A stretch of DNA of 64,000 bases, taken from positions 1-64,000 of the forward strand of contig DAOUJQ010000023.1 in assembly GCA_034422455.1 (NCBI GenBank), given 5' to 3'. The DNA comes from UBA1127 sp034422455. Lineage in GTDB: Bacteria > Chloroflexota > Dehalococcoidia > Lucifugimonadales > UBA1127. This document shows positions 27,066 to 36,130 of this stretch, in pieces. Made by a program: the position numbers and the translations under genes. Under the pieces are notes generated by a model that saw only the letters and a list, made by a program, of their open reading frames with translations, was not told the origin of the DNA and did not search any database. Position 1 is the stretch's first letter. Every line of letters starts with the position of its first letter.

Positions 27066-28082
27066 CTATGCGATAGTCACCTGCGGCCCGTCCCCCGCCT
27101 CCGCCACCTCGCCGGCGACGAAGGCCTCCGGCACGTCCGCGCACACCCTGTCGGCGTCCTCCGGCGTCACCGCCACGATCATGCCGACGCCCATGTTGAA
27201 CACCCGGTGCATCTCGCCGTCGGCGATCTCACCCTCGCTCTGGATGAGCCGGAACAGCGGCGGGACCTCCCACGAGCTGCCGTCCAGCTTCGCCGCCAGC
27301 CCGTCCGGCAGCATCCGCGGCACGTTCTCCGGGAACCCTCCGCCCGTGATGTGCGCCATGCCCTTGATGCGCCCCAGCGCCGGCGTCAGCGCCCCCACGT
27401 ACGACCGGTGCGGGACCAGCAGCGCCTCCCCCAGCGTCGCGCCCAGCTCCGTGTGCCGGACGCCCAGCACGGAGGGGTCCTCGTCGACGCCGAACACCCG
27501 CCGCACCAGCGAGTACCCGTTCGTGTGCAGCCCGCTCGACGGCAGCCCGAGCAGCACGTCGCCCGCCCGGATGCCGGAGCCGTCGATGACGCCCTCACGC
27601 TCCACAGCGCCGACGACAAACCCCACGAGCTCCACGTCCTCGCCCTGGTACATGCCCGGCATCTCCGCCGTCTCGCCGCCGATGAGCGCGCAGTCGAGCG
27701 CCTTGCACGCCCGCGCCAGCCCCGCGACGAGCTGCTCCACCTTGTCTTCGGCCAGCGTGCCCATGCCCATGTAGTCCAGGAAGAAGAGGGGTTGCGCGCC
27801 GCATGTGAGGATGTCGTTCGTGCAGTGGTGGACGATGTCCTCGCCGACGGTGTCGTAGCGGCCCATCAGGCTCGCCACGCGCAGTTTCGTGCCGACGCCG
27901 TCCGTATGCGCAACGAGCACCGGGTCCTTGTACCCCGTCACCTTGTACAACGCCCCGAACGCGCCGATGTCCCCAAGCACGCCGGGGGTAAAGGTCGAGC
28001 GGGCAAGGGAAAAAATACGCTCCTTGGCGCTGCCGGCGGCGTCCCGGTCCACGCCCGCCCGGCTGTAGGCGCTATCCACCAA
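27066..28082 (-). CDS. purM: Phosphoribosylformylglycinamidine cyclo-ligase (AIR synthetase)
   Basis: About 338 aa; closes the imidazole ring to give AIR with ATP. It has GVLGDIGAFGALY, the DGVGTKLRVA loop, ALIGGETAEMPGMY and GLHTNGYSLVRR, all diagnostic. The start is uncertain: the sequence GGAGGACT lies inside the longest frame (TTG at 28100), so it is more likely the ribosome site for TTG at 28082 or GTG at 28079. It lies 74 bp after purF and belongs to the same run. Confidence 0.95.
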   Translation of the reverse strand: MVDSAYSRAGVDRDAAGSAKERIFSLARSTFTPGVLGDIGAFGALYKVTGYKDPVLVAHTDGVGTKLRVASLMGRYDTVGEDIVHHCTNDILTCGAQPLFFLDYMGMGTLAEDKVEQLVAGLARACKALDCALIGGETAEMPGMYQGEDVELVGFVVGAVEREGVIDGSGIRAGDVLLGLPSSGLHTNGYSLVRRVFGVDEDPSVLGVRHTELGATLGEALLVPHRSYVGALTPALGRIKGMAHITGGGFPENVPRMLPDGLAAKLDGSSWEVPPLFRLIQSEGEIADGEMHRVFNMGVGMIVAVTPEDADRVCADVPEAFVAGEVAEAGDGPQVTIA

Positions 28083-28156
28083 CGCAAGAGTCCTCCGCAA
28101 GGGGGTAGGGAATGACAGCGTACCGGACGGCGGCGGGGCGGTTCAAGGCGGGGCGG

Positions 28157-29554
28157 CTACCGCTCCAGCGCCATCTTGTCCATTTGCAGCTGGACCTCCA
28201 CCGGGTACTCTCCGGTGAAGCAGGCCGCGCAGCTGACGCGGCGCTCCCGGCCGATGGCTTTGAAGAGGCCCGGCACGCTCAGGTACCCAAGCGAATCCGC
28301 GCCTATGAACTCCCGGATATCCTCGACTGACTTCTGCGCCGCCAGCAGTTCTCCCTTGGTCGCCATGTCCACGCCAAAGTGGCACGGGGAGATGATGGGC
28401 GGCGCGCACACCCGGAGGTGCACCTCCTCCGCCCCGGCGCTCCGCAGCAGGTTGACCACGTGCGGCGTCGTCGTGCCCCGCACGATGCTGTCGTCGACCA
28501 CCACCACGCGCTTGCCGCGCAGGATCTCCGGAAGCGGGTTGAACTTCAGCCGCACGCCCAGGTCCCGCAGCCGCTGGTCCGGCTGGATGAAGGTGCGGCC
28601 CACGTACCGGTTCTTGATGAGCCCCTCCTGGTACGGCAGTCCCGATTCCTCCGCGTATCCCGTGCCCGCGGCAAGGGCCGAGTCCGGGATGCCCATCACC
28701 ATGTCGGCGTCCACCGGGTGCTCGATGGCGAGCTGCCGCCCCATTTCGCGGCGGGCGGCGTGAACGAGGCGGCCGTCGAGGATGCTGTCGGGCCTCGCGA
28801 AGTAGATGTACTCGAAGGAGCACAGCGCATGCCGGCCCTCGTTGCCCAGGTGGATGCTGCGCAACCCCTCGCTGTCGATCTGCACGGCCTCGCCGGGCTC
28901 CAGCTCCCGCAGCAGCGTCGCGCCGATGTGGTCCAGCGCGCACGATTCGGAGGCGACAACCCAGCCGCCGCGGAACATGCCCACGCACAGGGGCCGCACG
29001 CCAAGGGGGTCTCGGAAAGCCAGCAGCGCCTTGGGCGTCAGGGCAACCACGGAGTAGGCGCCCTGCAGCCGGCGCATGACGTAGGCAAGGCACTCGCCCC
29101 AGGTGGCGCCCGGCGCGTTGGCGAGGAGCTGGACGATCACCTCGGAGTCCGTGGCCGTCGTGAACCGGAGGCCCCACTCCTCCTCCAGCTCCTCCCGCAT
29201 GGCCACGGCGTTGATCACGTTGCCGTTGTGCCCCAGCGCGATGTGCCCGTTGCTGCCGTGCACCTCCAGCGGCTGCGCGTTGTTGTGGTAGGAGGCGCCC
29301 GTCGTGGAGTAGCGCGTGTGGCCGACGGCCATGTCGCCGGGCAGCCGGTCGAGGTCGAACTCGTGGAAGGCCTGGCTCACCAGGCCCATTTCGCGGCGGC
29401 AGAAGATGGTGCGCCCGTCCGCGGAGGCAATGCCCGCAGACTCCTGCCCTCGGTGTTGCAGGGAAAAGAGGCCGAAGAAGGCGGTCCTCGCCGCTTCTTC
29501 GCCCGGGGTATATACGCCGACAACGCCACAAGCTTCCCGGGGTGGATTCGCCAC
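28157..29554 (-). CDS. purF: Amidophosphoribosyltransferase
   Basis: A 465-aa enzyme catalysing the committed step of purine synthesis, PRPP + glutamine to phosphoribosylamine. An 8-residue propeptide (MANPPREA) precedes the N-terminal nucleophile C9 (CGVVGVY), which would be exposed by processing. The glutaminase domain has GHTRYSTTG and GHNGNV. The PRPP loop is VVVVDDSIVRGTT near 348-360. Three Cys in the C-terminal half (CAPPIISPC, CAAC) suggest a 4Fe-4S cluster as in the Bacillus type. GTG start with AGGAGG. Confidence 0.97.
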   Translation of the reverse strand: MANPPREACGVVGVYTPGEEAARTAFFGLFSLQHRGQESAGIASADGRTIFCRREMGLVSQAFHEFDLDRLPGDMAVGHTRYSTTGASYHNNAQPLEVHGSNGHIALGHNGNVINAVAMREELEEEWGLRFTTATDSEVIVQLLANAPGATWGECLAYVMRRLQGAYSVVALTPKALLAFRDPLGVRPLCVGMFRGGWVVASESCALDHIGATLLRELEPGEAVQIDSEGLRSIHLGNEGRHALCSFEYIYFARPDSILDGRLVHAARREMGRQLAIEHPVDADMVMGIPDSALAAGTGYAEESGLPYQEGLIKNRYVGRTFIQPDQRLRDLGVRLKFNPLPEILRGKRVVVVDDSIVRGTTTPHVVNLLRSAGAEEVHLRVCAPPIISPCHFGVDMATKGELLAAQKSVEDIREFIGADSLGYLSVPGLFKAIGRERRVSCAACFTGEYPVEVQLQMDKMALER

Positions 29555-29825
29555 ACACCCTCCTGTGAGTCGGGGCCGTCGTCACATAACCGACAGAGCA
29601 CGGCTAGTATAGAGGCGCAATGCCAACAGGGTCAACGCAGGAAACCAGTCGTCTATTGCCATTATCCCCGAAACCGGACCACAGTTGCATCCCCACGCAA
29701 GCAACAACTGTCCGCCTGCTACAATAACAGCATGCCCCTAGCTCTTCTGCCTATATACCAACACAAGCAACAAGGCTACTACCGACGTCACTACTTCTCC
29801 CATATAGGAAGAGATCTCAAACACT

Positions 29826-31106
29826 ATGATTGATACAGGCACAATCCATGTTTGGGCGGGCAATGGAGGCCACGGCTTCCTCAGCTTCCGTCGGGAGAAG
29901 TATGTGCCTCGTGGTGGCCCGGACGGCGGCGATGGCGGCCGCGGCGGGTCCGTGTATCTGGAGGCGACCCCGTCTGAGAATACGCTTCGGCAGTTCCAGC
30001 TGAAACGTCGGTTCAAGGCAGGCCACGGGGTTGCGGGAGCCCGAAGCAACAAGCACGGGCGCAGCGGCGATGACGTTGTGATCCCGGTGCCGGTTGGGAC
30101 CGTTGCGGTCTGCTCCGGCGGGGTTGCGGCTGGTGCGCCGATAGACCTCACGGAAGCGGGCCAGCGCGCTGTGGTCGCCCAGGGAGGCGCTGGCGGCCGC
30201 GGCAACGCCCGCTTCGTGACGGCTGTCAACCAGGAGCCGCTTCTCCGGGAGGCGGGCGCGCCGGGCGACGTCTGCACCGTGCGCCTCGAGGTGAAGCTGA
30301 TCGCGGACGTGGGCATTGTCGGCGCGCCGAACGCGGGCAAGTCGAGCTTCCTCGGCCGCGTGACTGGCGCGAACCCCCGCGTGGCGCCGTACCCGTTCAC
30401 GACGCTGGAGCCGCAGCTGGGAGTTGTGGAAACCCGTGGGAAACCTGTTGTGCTGGCGGAGATCCCCGGGCTCCTGGAAGGCGCGCACCGGGGAGTCGGC
30501 CTTGGCCACGAGTTCCTGCGCCACGCGGAGCGCACCCGGCTCCTCCTCCACGTCCTTGACGGCAGCGCGATCGACCCCGTCGCCGACTACCGGCAGGTGA
30601 ACGACGAGCTGGCGCAGTACAACCCCTCCCTCGCTGCCCTGCCCCAGGTCGTGGCCGTCAACAAGGCCGACATGGAGGAAACGCAGGCGCAGCTTCCGGC
30701 GCTGACCGGCGAGCTGAAGGCGCTTGGCGTGCAGCCGGCTGTCATCTCCGCCGCCACTGGCGAGGGCGTGCAGCGCGCGCTGGACCTCGTGTTGCAGCGG
30801 CTGGAGCAGGCGCCGCAACCGGCTGCCCCCGCGACTGCCCAGCAACCGCCCTCGCGGCGGCGGCCGGACCGGTCCGGCGCGGTGGCCGAGGGCGAAGACG
30901 GCGGCTACCGTGTGGAGTGGCCCGCGGCGGAGCGGCTGGTGAAGCTGGCGGACGTGGACGACCACCGCGTCGTCGGCCAGCTGCTGCGCGAGTTCCGCCG
31001 CCTCGGGGTCACCGCCGCGCTGGAGGCCGCCGGCGTGCTGCACGGCGACGTCGTCGAGATCGGGGACTGGGCCTTTCCGTGGGGAGAAGCCCTCCAACAG
31101 GCCTGA
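29826..31106 (+). CDS. obg: Obg/CgtA GTPase
   Basis: A 426-aa ribosome-assembly GTPase. The glycine-rich Obg domain is at 1-155 (GGDGGRGGSVYLE, GGAGGRGNARF). The G domain has P-loop GAPNAGKSS (166-174), switch I PYPFTT, G3 AEIPG and G4 NKAD. The C-terminal OCT domain ends in GDVVEIGDWAFPWGEA. The G3 motif has Glu in place of the usual Asp (ExxG), a variant that may be lineage-typical. A TACAAT at 29720-29725 is a probable -10, giving a leader near 100 nt. It leads toward nadD-pyrE on the same strand. Confidence 0.97.
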   Translation: MIDTGTIHVWAGNGGHGFLSFRREKYVPRGGPDGGDGGRGGSVYLEATPSENTLRQFQLKRRFKAGHGVAGARSNKHGRSGDDVVIPVPVGTVAVCSGGVAAGAPIDLTEAGQRAVVAQGGAGGRGNARFVTAVNQEPLLREAGAPGDVCTVRLEVKLIADVGIVGAPNAGKSSFLGRVTGANPRVAPYPFTTLEPQLGVVETRGKPVVLAEIPGLLEGAHRGVGLGHEFLRHAERTRLLLHVLDGSAIDPVADYRQVNDELAQYNPSLAALPQVVAVNKADMEETQAQLPALTGELKALGVQPAVISAATGEGVQRALDLVLQRLEQAPQPAAPATAQQPPSRRRPDRSGAVAEGEDGGYRVEWPAAERLVKLADVDDHRVVGQLLREFRRLGVTAALEAAGVLHGDVVEIGDWAFPWGEALQQA

Positions 31107-31114
31107 TCACCGCC

Positions 31115-31143
31115 TTGACTGGCCCCGCCCTCGTTCCTACCAT
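31115..31143 (+). promoter_or_regulatory. Promoter of nadD-pyrE
   Basis: TTGACT (31115-31120), a 17-bp spacer and TACCAT (31138-31143), 42 bp before nadD. So nadD-pyrE need not depend on obg transcription. Confidence 0.55.
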
Positions 31144-31185
31144 GCAGGGGACGCCCCCTGCACTCGCCATCCGGGAGGCCGCGCC

Positions 31186-31791
31186 ATGAAGCTGGGTGTC
31201 CTGGGCGGCACCTTCGACCCCGTCCACCTGGGTCACTTGGCCGCCGCCGGCGCGGCACGCGCCGCGCTCTCGTTGGACCGCGTCCTCTTCATCCCCGCTG
31301 GCGACCCGTGGCTGAAGGCGGGCACGCCGATCAGCGACGGCGCCCACCGCCTCGCCATGGTGCGGGCGGCGATCGAGGGCGTGGATGAGTACGAGGCCTC
31401 CACCATCGAGCTTGACCGGCCCGGCGCGACGTACACAGAGGTGACGCTGGCGCAGCTCCGGGAGGCCTGCGGCCCGGACGCGGAGCTGCACCTCATCTTG
31501 GGCGCGGATTCGGTTCGGGAGCTGCCGCGATGGCACGCGCCGGCGGAGGTGCTTGCCCGGTGCCGGCTGGTCGTCATGGGACGGCCCGCGCAGGGAACGC
31601 TCGATCTCGCGGCGCTGGACGGGATTCTGCCGGGCGCGGCGGCTCGGGCCGTGAGCGTCGACTTGGATGTGGACGTCAGCGCGACGGAGGTCCGCCGCCG
31701 CGCGGTGGCCGGGGAGAGCCTGCACGGGCTTGTCCCCGACGCGGTGGCGCGGTATATCACGGAGCACAACCTGTACAAGGAGCGGCAATGA
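31186..31791 (+). CDS. nadD: Nicotinate-nucleotide adenylyltransferase
   Basis: A 201-aa nucleotidyltransferase that makes deamido-NAD from nicotinate mononucleotide and ATP, upstream of NadE (at 51) in the same pathway. The nucleotide-binding GGTFDPVHLGH is at 7-17 and the SATEVRRR motif (SxTxxR) near residue 165. The obg-nadD neighbourhood is common in bacteria. Its stop overlaps the pyrE start (ATGA). Confidence 0.95.
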   Translation: MKLGVLGGTFDPVHLGHLAAAGAARAALSLDRVLFIPAGDPWLKAGTPISDGAHRLAMVRAAIEGVDEYEASTIELDRPGATYTEVTLAQLREACGPDAELHLILGADSVRELPRWHAPAEVLARCRLVVMGRPAQGTLDLAALDGILPGAAARAVSVDLDVDVSATEVRRRAVAGESLHGLVPDAVARYITEHNLYKERQ

Positions 31792-32354
31792 CGACGGAGC
31801 GGCGGCGGCACATCCTGGACCTGAGCAAGCAGCTTGGCGCGTTGACCTTCGGCGACTTCGTCCTGACGTCGGGCCAGCGCAGCAGCTACTACTTCGACGG
31901 CCGCCTGCTGTCGCTGGACGCCGAGGGCGCCGCCCTGCTCGGCGAGGAGTTCCTGGAGGTGGTGCGGGCCTCCGGCGCGTCGTTCATTGGTGGCCCGACC
32001 CTGGGCGCCGACCCCATCGTCGCCAGCGTCGCCCTGACCAGCCACCTGGCGGGCACGCCCGTGCGCGCCTTCATCGTGCGCAAGGAGGCGAAGGAGCACG
32101 GGACGGGCCGCCTGATCGAGGGGCCGCTCACCCCCGGCGCCAGCGTGGTCATCGTCGACGACGCCTGCAGCACGGGCGGCTCGCTCTTCCAGGCCATCGC
32201 CGTCGCGGAGGCCGAGGGGTGCACGGTGGCCCACGTTGCCGCCATCATCGACCGCCATCAGGGCGGCAGCGACGAGCTTCGCCGCCGCGGGTACGGGTTC
32301 ACGGCGCTCCTGGAGTCCGGCGACGACGGTAACGTGCGCGTGGTGGAGAGCTAG
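31788..32354 (+). CDS. pyrE: Orotate phosphoribosyltransferase
   Basis: A 188-aa enzyme joining orotate to PRPP to form OMP. It has FVLTSGQRSSYYFDGR at the N-terminus, the catalytic loop KEAKEHGTGRLIEG, and the PRPP motif VVIVDDACSTGGS (about 120-132). The ATG overlaps nadD by 4 nt, so they are coupled. Its TAG stop shares a CTAG palindrome with the stop of the convergent DUF2851 gene. Confidence 0.95.
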   Translation: MTTERRRHILDLSKQLGALTFGDFVLTSGQRSSYYFDGRLLSLDAEGAALLGEEFLEVVRASGASFIGGPTLGADPIVASVALTSHLAGTPVRAFIVRKEAKEHGTGRLIEGPLTPGASVVIVDDACSTGGSLFQAIAVAEAEGCTVAHVAAIIDRHQGGSDELRRRGYGFTALLESGDDGNVRVVES

Positions 32355-33601
32355 CCGCCCTCCCCGCCCAGCCGCCGCCGGTACACCCGGATCAGCCCCT
32401 GTTGCCGCCGCGCTGAACCGCACAGTTCCTTCGCGTCTGCGCCTTCGACGCCCAGCAGGCGCACCGCCTCCGCCGTCACGGCGTTCTCCTGCAGCGGGGG
32501 CCACGCCCGGTAGAGGGCCAGCGCCGCAGCCGGCAACTCCGCGTCGCCCGTGACATTCCCCCAAGCCCGCACGAAGGGCAGCGCGACGTTGACCGCCAGG
32601 TCGGAGGCGCGGTCGGCGCCGATGAGCGCCCCGCCGCTCTCTGCCGGGACCGTGAGCGCGTCCCGCAGCGGCTTCACATCCCTCGTCGACGCAAGCGACG
32701 CAGCCCATGATGCGAGTCCGATGTCCCATGCGCGGTCGAGCAGCGCCGCCATGCCGAGCAGCCGCCGCGAGGGGTGGTTGGAGGGCCGGATCCGGAAGAG
32801 CCTCCATTCTTCACGCTTGACCACCGGTGTGACCGCCGGCGGAGCGTCCTCTGGCATGGCGAGCCCGCTGGCCTGCAGCAGCGCGTCGGCCAACGTCTCG
32901 CGGCGCGCTGCGACCGGAACGGCCTGTGCGGCTCGGTCGAGGGCCCGCAGCGGCAGCCCCTCCGCAAGGTGCAGCATCGCCGCGCTGTTGCCGCCGTAGC
33001 CGAGTCCTGCCATCAGTCCCTGGTACAGCGCCTCGTCGGCATCGGCTGGCGATGTTCCTGATGGGCTGGCCCGCATGGCTTGCGCGAATCGGCGGGTCTT
33101 CTCGAAGAACCTCGCGTCGCCCTCCCTGTCAATCGCGTGGACGAGCCGGTGGCGCCCCCTGGGCATCGTAGCGAGGGGCAGCGGCCGCGTAGCCGGCGCC
33201 TCGCGCGTCGGTCGCCTGCCCAGCGTGCGGGGAAAGAGCGCGGCGGTGGGCACCCGCTTCCCGCTGGCCAGCACAACGGGCGCTTCGCCGCCGTGGAGGA
33301 CGACGTGCAGCACCACGCCGTTGTAGCAGCGATCGAAGTGGTGGCCGTGGGCCTCCCAGCCGCCCCGGCGCAGGTGCAGCTCCACGTCCCCGCGGACCAC
33401 CTCGCCGCTCTCCCGCTGTAGGACCGCGTCGCGGAAGTCGGGGCCCGCGGCGGCGCTGGCCCGGCCCGGATAGAGCACGCGAAGCCGTGAGCCGTCGTCG
33501 CAAACAAGCGGCGGCAGCGACGCGGCATGGTCGCGCCAGTAGCCCGCCAGCGCCCGCTCCAGCACCGGCTGCTGCTGTGGCCTATCCCTAACGAGGAGCA
33601 T
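32351..33601 (-). CDS. DUF2851 family protein
   Basis: A 416-aa protein with the DUF2851 pattern: an N-terminal LYPGRASAAAGPDFRDAVL (PGxxxxxxGPDFxxA), GDVELHLRRGGWEAHGHHFDRCYNGVVLHVVL, and a C-terminal helical region with the GADRASDLAVNVALPFVRAWG stretch. The first part resembles a nuclease-like fold with conserved acidic and His residues; function is unproven. The ATG at 33601 has GAGGGTGAGG upstream; GTG at 33610 is also possible. The start lies within the end of the XRE gene, so the two are coupled. Confidence 0.85.
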   Translation of the reverse strand: MLLVRDRPQQQPVLERALAGYWRDHAASLPPLVCDDGSRLRVLYPGRASAAAGPDFRDAVLQRESGEVVRGDVELHLRRGGWEAHGHHFDRCYNGVVLHVVLHGGEAPVVLASGKRVPTAALFPRTLGRRPTREAPATRPLPLATMPRGRHRLVHAIDREGDARFFEKTRRFAQAMRASPSGTSPADADEALYQGLMAGLGYGGNSAAMLHLAEGLPLRALDRAAQAVPVAARRETLADALLQASGLAMPEDAPPAVTPVVKREEWRLFRIRPSNHPSRRLLGMAALLDRAWDIGLASWAASLASTRDVKPLRDALTVPAESGGALIGADRASDLAVNVALPFVRAWGNVTGDAELPAAALALYRAWPPLQENAVTAEAVRLLGVEGADAKELCGSARRQQGLIRVYRRRLGGEGG

Positions 33602-33899
33602 CGCCCTCACCCTCGGGCGACGCCTTTATGGAGGACTCGGCCCTGTAGGTGAACGAGGTCCGCTCGGCCACCATGCTCAGCAGCGTGACCGACGCGCCGC
33701 GAGGCCGGTAGACGCCGGTCTCCCACTCGCTGACCGTCTGTTGCCGGACGCCCATCTCCTCCGCCAGCTCGCCCTGCGTCACGCCCAGGTGCGCCCGCAG
33801 CGCCCGCACCGCATCGCCGTCCCACTGCCGCGACATCGGCCTGTAGACCGGCGCTTTCCGCCCCGTGCGCATCCGGTTGCGTGGGTGTTGTGACGTCAC
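33588..33899 (-). CDS. XRE-family transcriptional regulator
   Basis: A 103-aa protein. The helix-turn-helix is VTQGELAEEMGVRQQTVSEWETG (about 38-60), a textbook Cro/CI-type sequence, followed by YRPRGASVTLLSMVAERTSF. It overlaps the DUF2851 start by 14 bp and likely forms an operon with it. Confidence 0.9.
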   Translation of the reverse strand: MTSQHPRNRMRTGRKAPVYRPMSRQWDGDAVRALRAHLGVTQGELAEEMGVRQQTVSEWETGVYRPRGASVTLLSMVAERTSFTYRAESSIKASPEGEGDAPR

Positions 33900-34004
33900 G
33901 CACCCTCCTTGCGACAGGCCATGCCGCAGCCCGTCTCAGGAAGGATGGTACACGGAACCGTGTAACCCGCGCAACCGGGTCACCTCGTGATGGGCCCGGG
34001 GCCC

Positions 34005-34979
34005 CTACGTGGTGCGTGCAGGCTGTTCGCGTCGGAGGGTGCGGAGGTCGCGGTTGTCGAAGTAGGCGCAGTCCGCCAGCAGGTCGCCGTCCGCCGCCCC
34101 GGCTTCGGCGATTTCGATGTGTTGGCGCGTTACCGGCTTGTGTGGAAAGAGTCCTTTGCTGTAAAGCTCGACGGGAAGCTCCTGGTACTGTGCCCGCTGC
34201 AGATCGTAGTGCGATTCCGCGTCGACGAAGCGCATGACGTAGGCCGCGCGTTTGGGAAGCTCCCCATCCCCCAGCATGATGCTGCGATGCACGACCCACT
34301 TGTTGAACACCAGGACGTCACCCGGTTGGAAGTCGTCTTCGACCTGATGCGTCTCAAGGATGGTGTCCAGGGGCGGTAAGTTGTAGAGCCCGTGGCGCAT
34401 GCTGAAATATTCCTTTTGGCTCGTCCTGATGCCGGCCTGCTCTTTGGCCCGGATCGTCGAGACCACCGCCGGCTCGAACTCTTCATAGGAGAACGCGCCT
34501 GAAATGACGTTTTGGGGCACGTACGCCATGCCGCCCCGCTGCCCGTTTGCCTCCACCGGCTGCAGCGGCGCCCACAGCGTCCATGCATTCTCGGCCGCAA
34601 ACTGATAGCCGAAACTCTGTATCCCAACGTGCCACGGAAACCCCTCGTGGACGTTCTGCTCGATCTCGAAGCACATTTCGAAGGTGAGGAAGAGGTCGCG
34701 TTCTACCAGGTCCGTCAACGCCTGCCGGAAATACGGCCGCGTCATCATCTCGTAGACGTCGCTCTTGTCGCCCGTGAAGTCGTACTGTGCGCGGCTGAAG
34801 GATGTTGTGGTTACGGAGGTTCTTGCTGCTCGGCCCATCTCGTTCTCGACCCTGTCGAGCAGCGCGGCGACCACTGCCGGATTCAGGAACCCTTCCAACT
34901 TGACGAACCCGTCACGCTGGTACTGCTTCTTGTTTTCCGGAGTGATGCGGAATGCATTGTCGAAGGGGTGCGAACTCAT
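34005..34979 (-). CDS. PhyH-superfamily Fe(II)/2-oxoglutarate protein with HxG motif
   Basis: A 324-aa member of the phytanoyl-CoA dioxygenase family. The proximal metal motif reads W116-H117-V-G119, where ordinary dioxygenases have HxD; Gly at this place is the hallmark of the Fe/2OG halogenases (as in SyrB2-type and WelO5-type enzymes), where it leaves room for halide. The distal His is H231 (VVHRSIM) and the 2-oxoglutarate arginine is probably R250 (YVMRFVD). The gene stands alone, with no carrier protein nearby. It could be a halogenase, a hydroxylase variant, or inactive. Confidence 0.8.
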   Translation of the reverse strand: MSSHPFDNAFRITPENKKQYQRDGFVKLEGFLNPAVVAALLDRVENEMGRAARTSVTTTSFSRAQYDFTGDKSDVYEMMTRPYFRQALTDLVERDLFLTFEMCFEIEQNVHEGFPWHVGIQSFGYQFAAENAWTLWAPLQPVEANGQRGGMAYVPQNVISGAFSYEEFEPAVVSTIRAKEQAGIRTSQKEYFSMRHGLYNLPPLDTILETHQVEDDFQPGDVLVFNKWVVHRSIMLGDGELPKRAAYVMRFVDAESHYDLQRAQYQELPVELYSKGLFPHKPVTRQHIEIAEAGAADGDLLADCAYFDNRDLRTLRREQPARTT

Positions 34980-35090
34980 GGCGTGCTCCTTTCCGTGCCG
35001 TGCAGGGAAGGTGCAGAGGCGGTGGAAGGTGACACCATTGTGTTATCAGGGCATGCCCCTGTCAATCGCTGCCCGGGTTCGGCCCGCCGC

Positions 35091-36128
35091 CTAGAAAAAC
35101 AGCCCCGGGGTCGCGTCCACGGCGATGCTCGGCTGCAGCCCGCGCTCGACGCCGTGGCACGCCGCCGCCGCGATCATCGCGCCGTTGTCGGTGCACAGCG
35201 CCGGCCGCGGCACGAGCACCGGCACGGGCGACCGCTCGCGGATGGTCTCTCGCAGCGCCGCGTTGGCGGACACGCCCCCGCCCACCAGGATGCCTCGCGC
35301 CTCGAACTGCCGCGCGGCGTCAACCGTCTTCTCCACCAGCACGTCCACCGCCGCCTCCTGGAATCCCGCGGCCAGCGCGCGACGGCGCTCGATGCCGTCC
35401 TCGTCCAGCTCCGCCGGGCCGTCGGGCAGGCCGGCCGCGACGCCCAGGTCGCGGGCGCGGTGCAGGACGGCTGTCTTGAGGCCGCTGAAGCTGAACTCCA
35501 GCGTTCCGCGCATCCACGCCCGCGGCAGCTGCTCCGACCACGTGGCCTGCTGTGCCTCCCGCTGGATCGCGGGCCCGCCGGGAAAGCCGAGGCCCATGAC
35601 CCGCGCCGCCTTATCGAAGGCTTCGCCCGCCGCGTCGTCGCGCGTCCCGCCCAGGTGGGTGTAGTCCCCGTGGCCGCGCATGAGCACCAGGTCCGTGTGG
35701 CCGCCGGATACCAGCAGGCAGACCAGCGGGAAGCCGGGCGACTCCTCCGGCGTGGGGCCGTCTTCCAGCCAGGCGGCGTACATATGCCCTTCGAGGTGGT
35801 TCATGCCGTAGAGAGGGAGGCCGAGGCCCATGGCCAGGCCCTTGGCGTAGTTCACGCCCACCAGCAGGGATCCCGCCAGACCCGGGCCCGCCGTGACCGC
35901 GACGCCGTCCAGGCCGTCGGGGGTGACGCCCGCCTCGGCCAGCGCGCGGTGGTAGATGGGCGTCATGGCGAGCATATGCTGGCGGGAGGCCACTTCCGGC
36001 ACGACGCCCCCGTAGCGCGCATGGACCTCGACCTGTGAGCTGATGACGTTGGACAGGATCCGGCGGCCGTCGGCCACCACGGCGGCGGCGGTCTCGTCGC
36101 AGGAGGTCTCGATGCCGAGCAGCAGCAC
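35091..36128 (-). CDS. tsaD: tRNA N6-threonylcarbamoyladenosine transferase
   Basis: A 345-aa ASKHA-fold protein that transfers threonylcarbamoyl to A37 of ANN-decoding tRNAs, with TsaB and TsaE. It has GIETSCDETA (5-14), the iron-binding H111-x-x-x-H115 (MNHLEGH) and SGGHTDLVLM. The metal Asp is in CTDNGAM near 308. GTG start, 2 bp after the stop of the upstream gene, so cotranscribed. tsaB and tsaE are not next to it. Confidence 0.97.
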   Translation of the reverse strand: MLLLGIETSCDETAAAVVADGRRILSNVISSQVEVHARYGGVVPEVASRQHMLAMTPIYHRALAEAGVTPDGLDGVAVTAGPGLAGSLLVGVNYAKGLAMGLGLPLYGMNHLEGHMYAAWLEDGPTPEESPGFPLVCLLVSGGHTDLVLMRGHGDYTHLGGTRDDAAGEAFDKAARVMGLGFPGGPAIQREAQQATWSEQLPRAWMRGTLEFSFSGLKTAVLHRARDLGVAAGLPDGPAELDEDGIERRRALAAGFQEAAVDVLVEKTVDAARQFEARGILVGGGVSANAALRETIRERSPVPVLVPRPALCTDNGAMIAAAACHGVERGLQPSIAVDATPGLFF

Positions 36129-36130
36129 CG

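Noticed and set aside
28379..29833. Plus-strand reading frame of 484 codons opposite purF
   Set aside because: It is antisense to a clearly real purF and shows no domain; long shadow frames are expected at this GC content.
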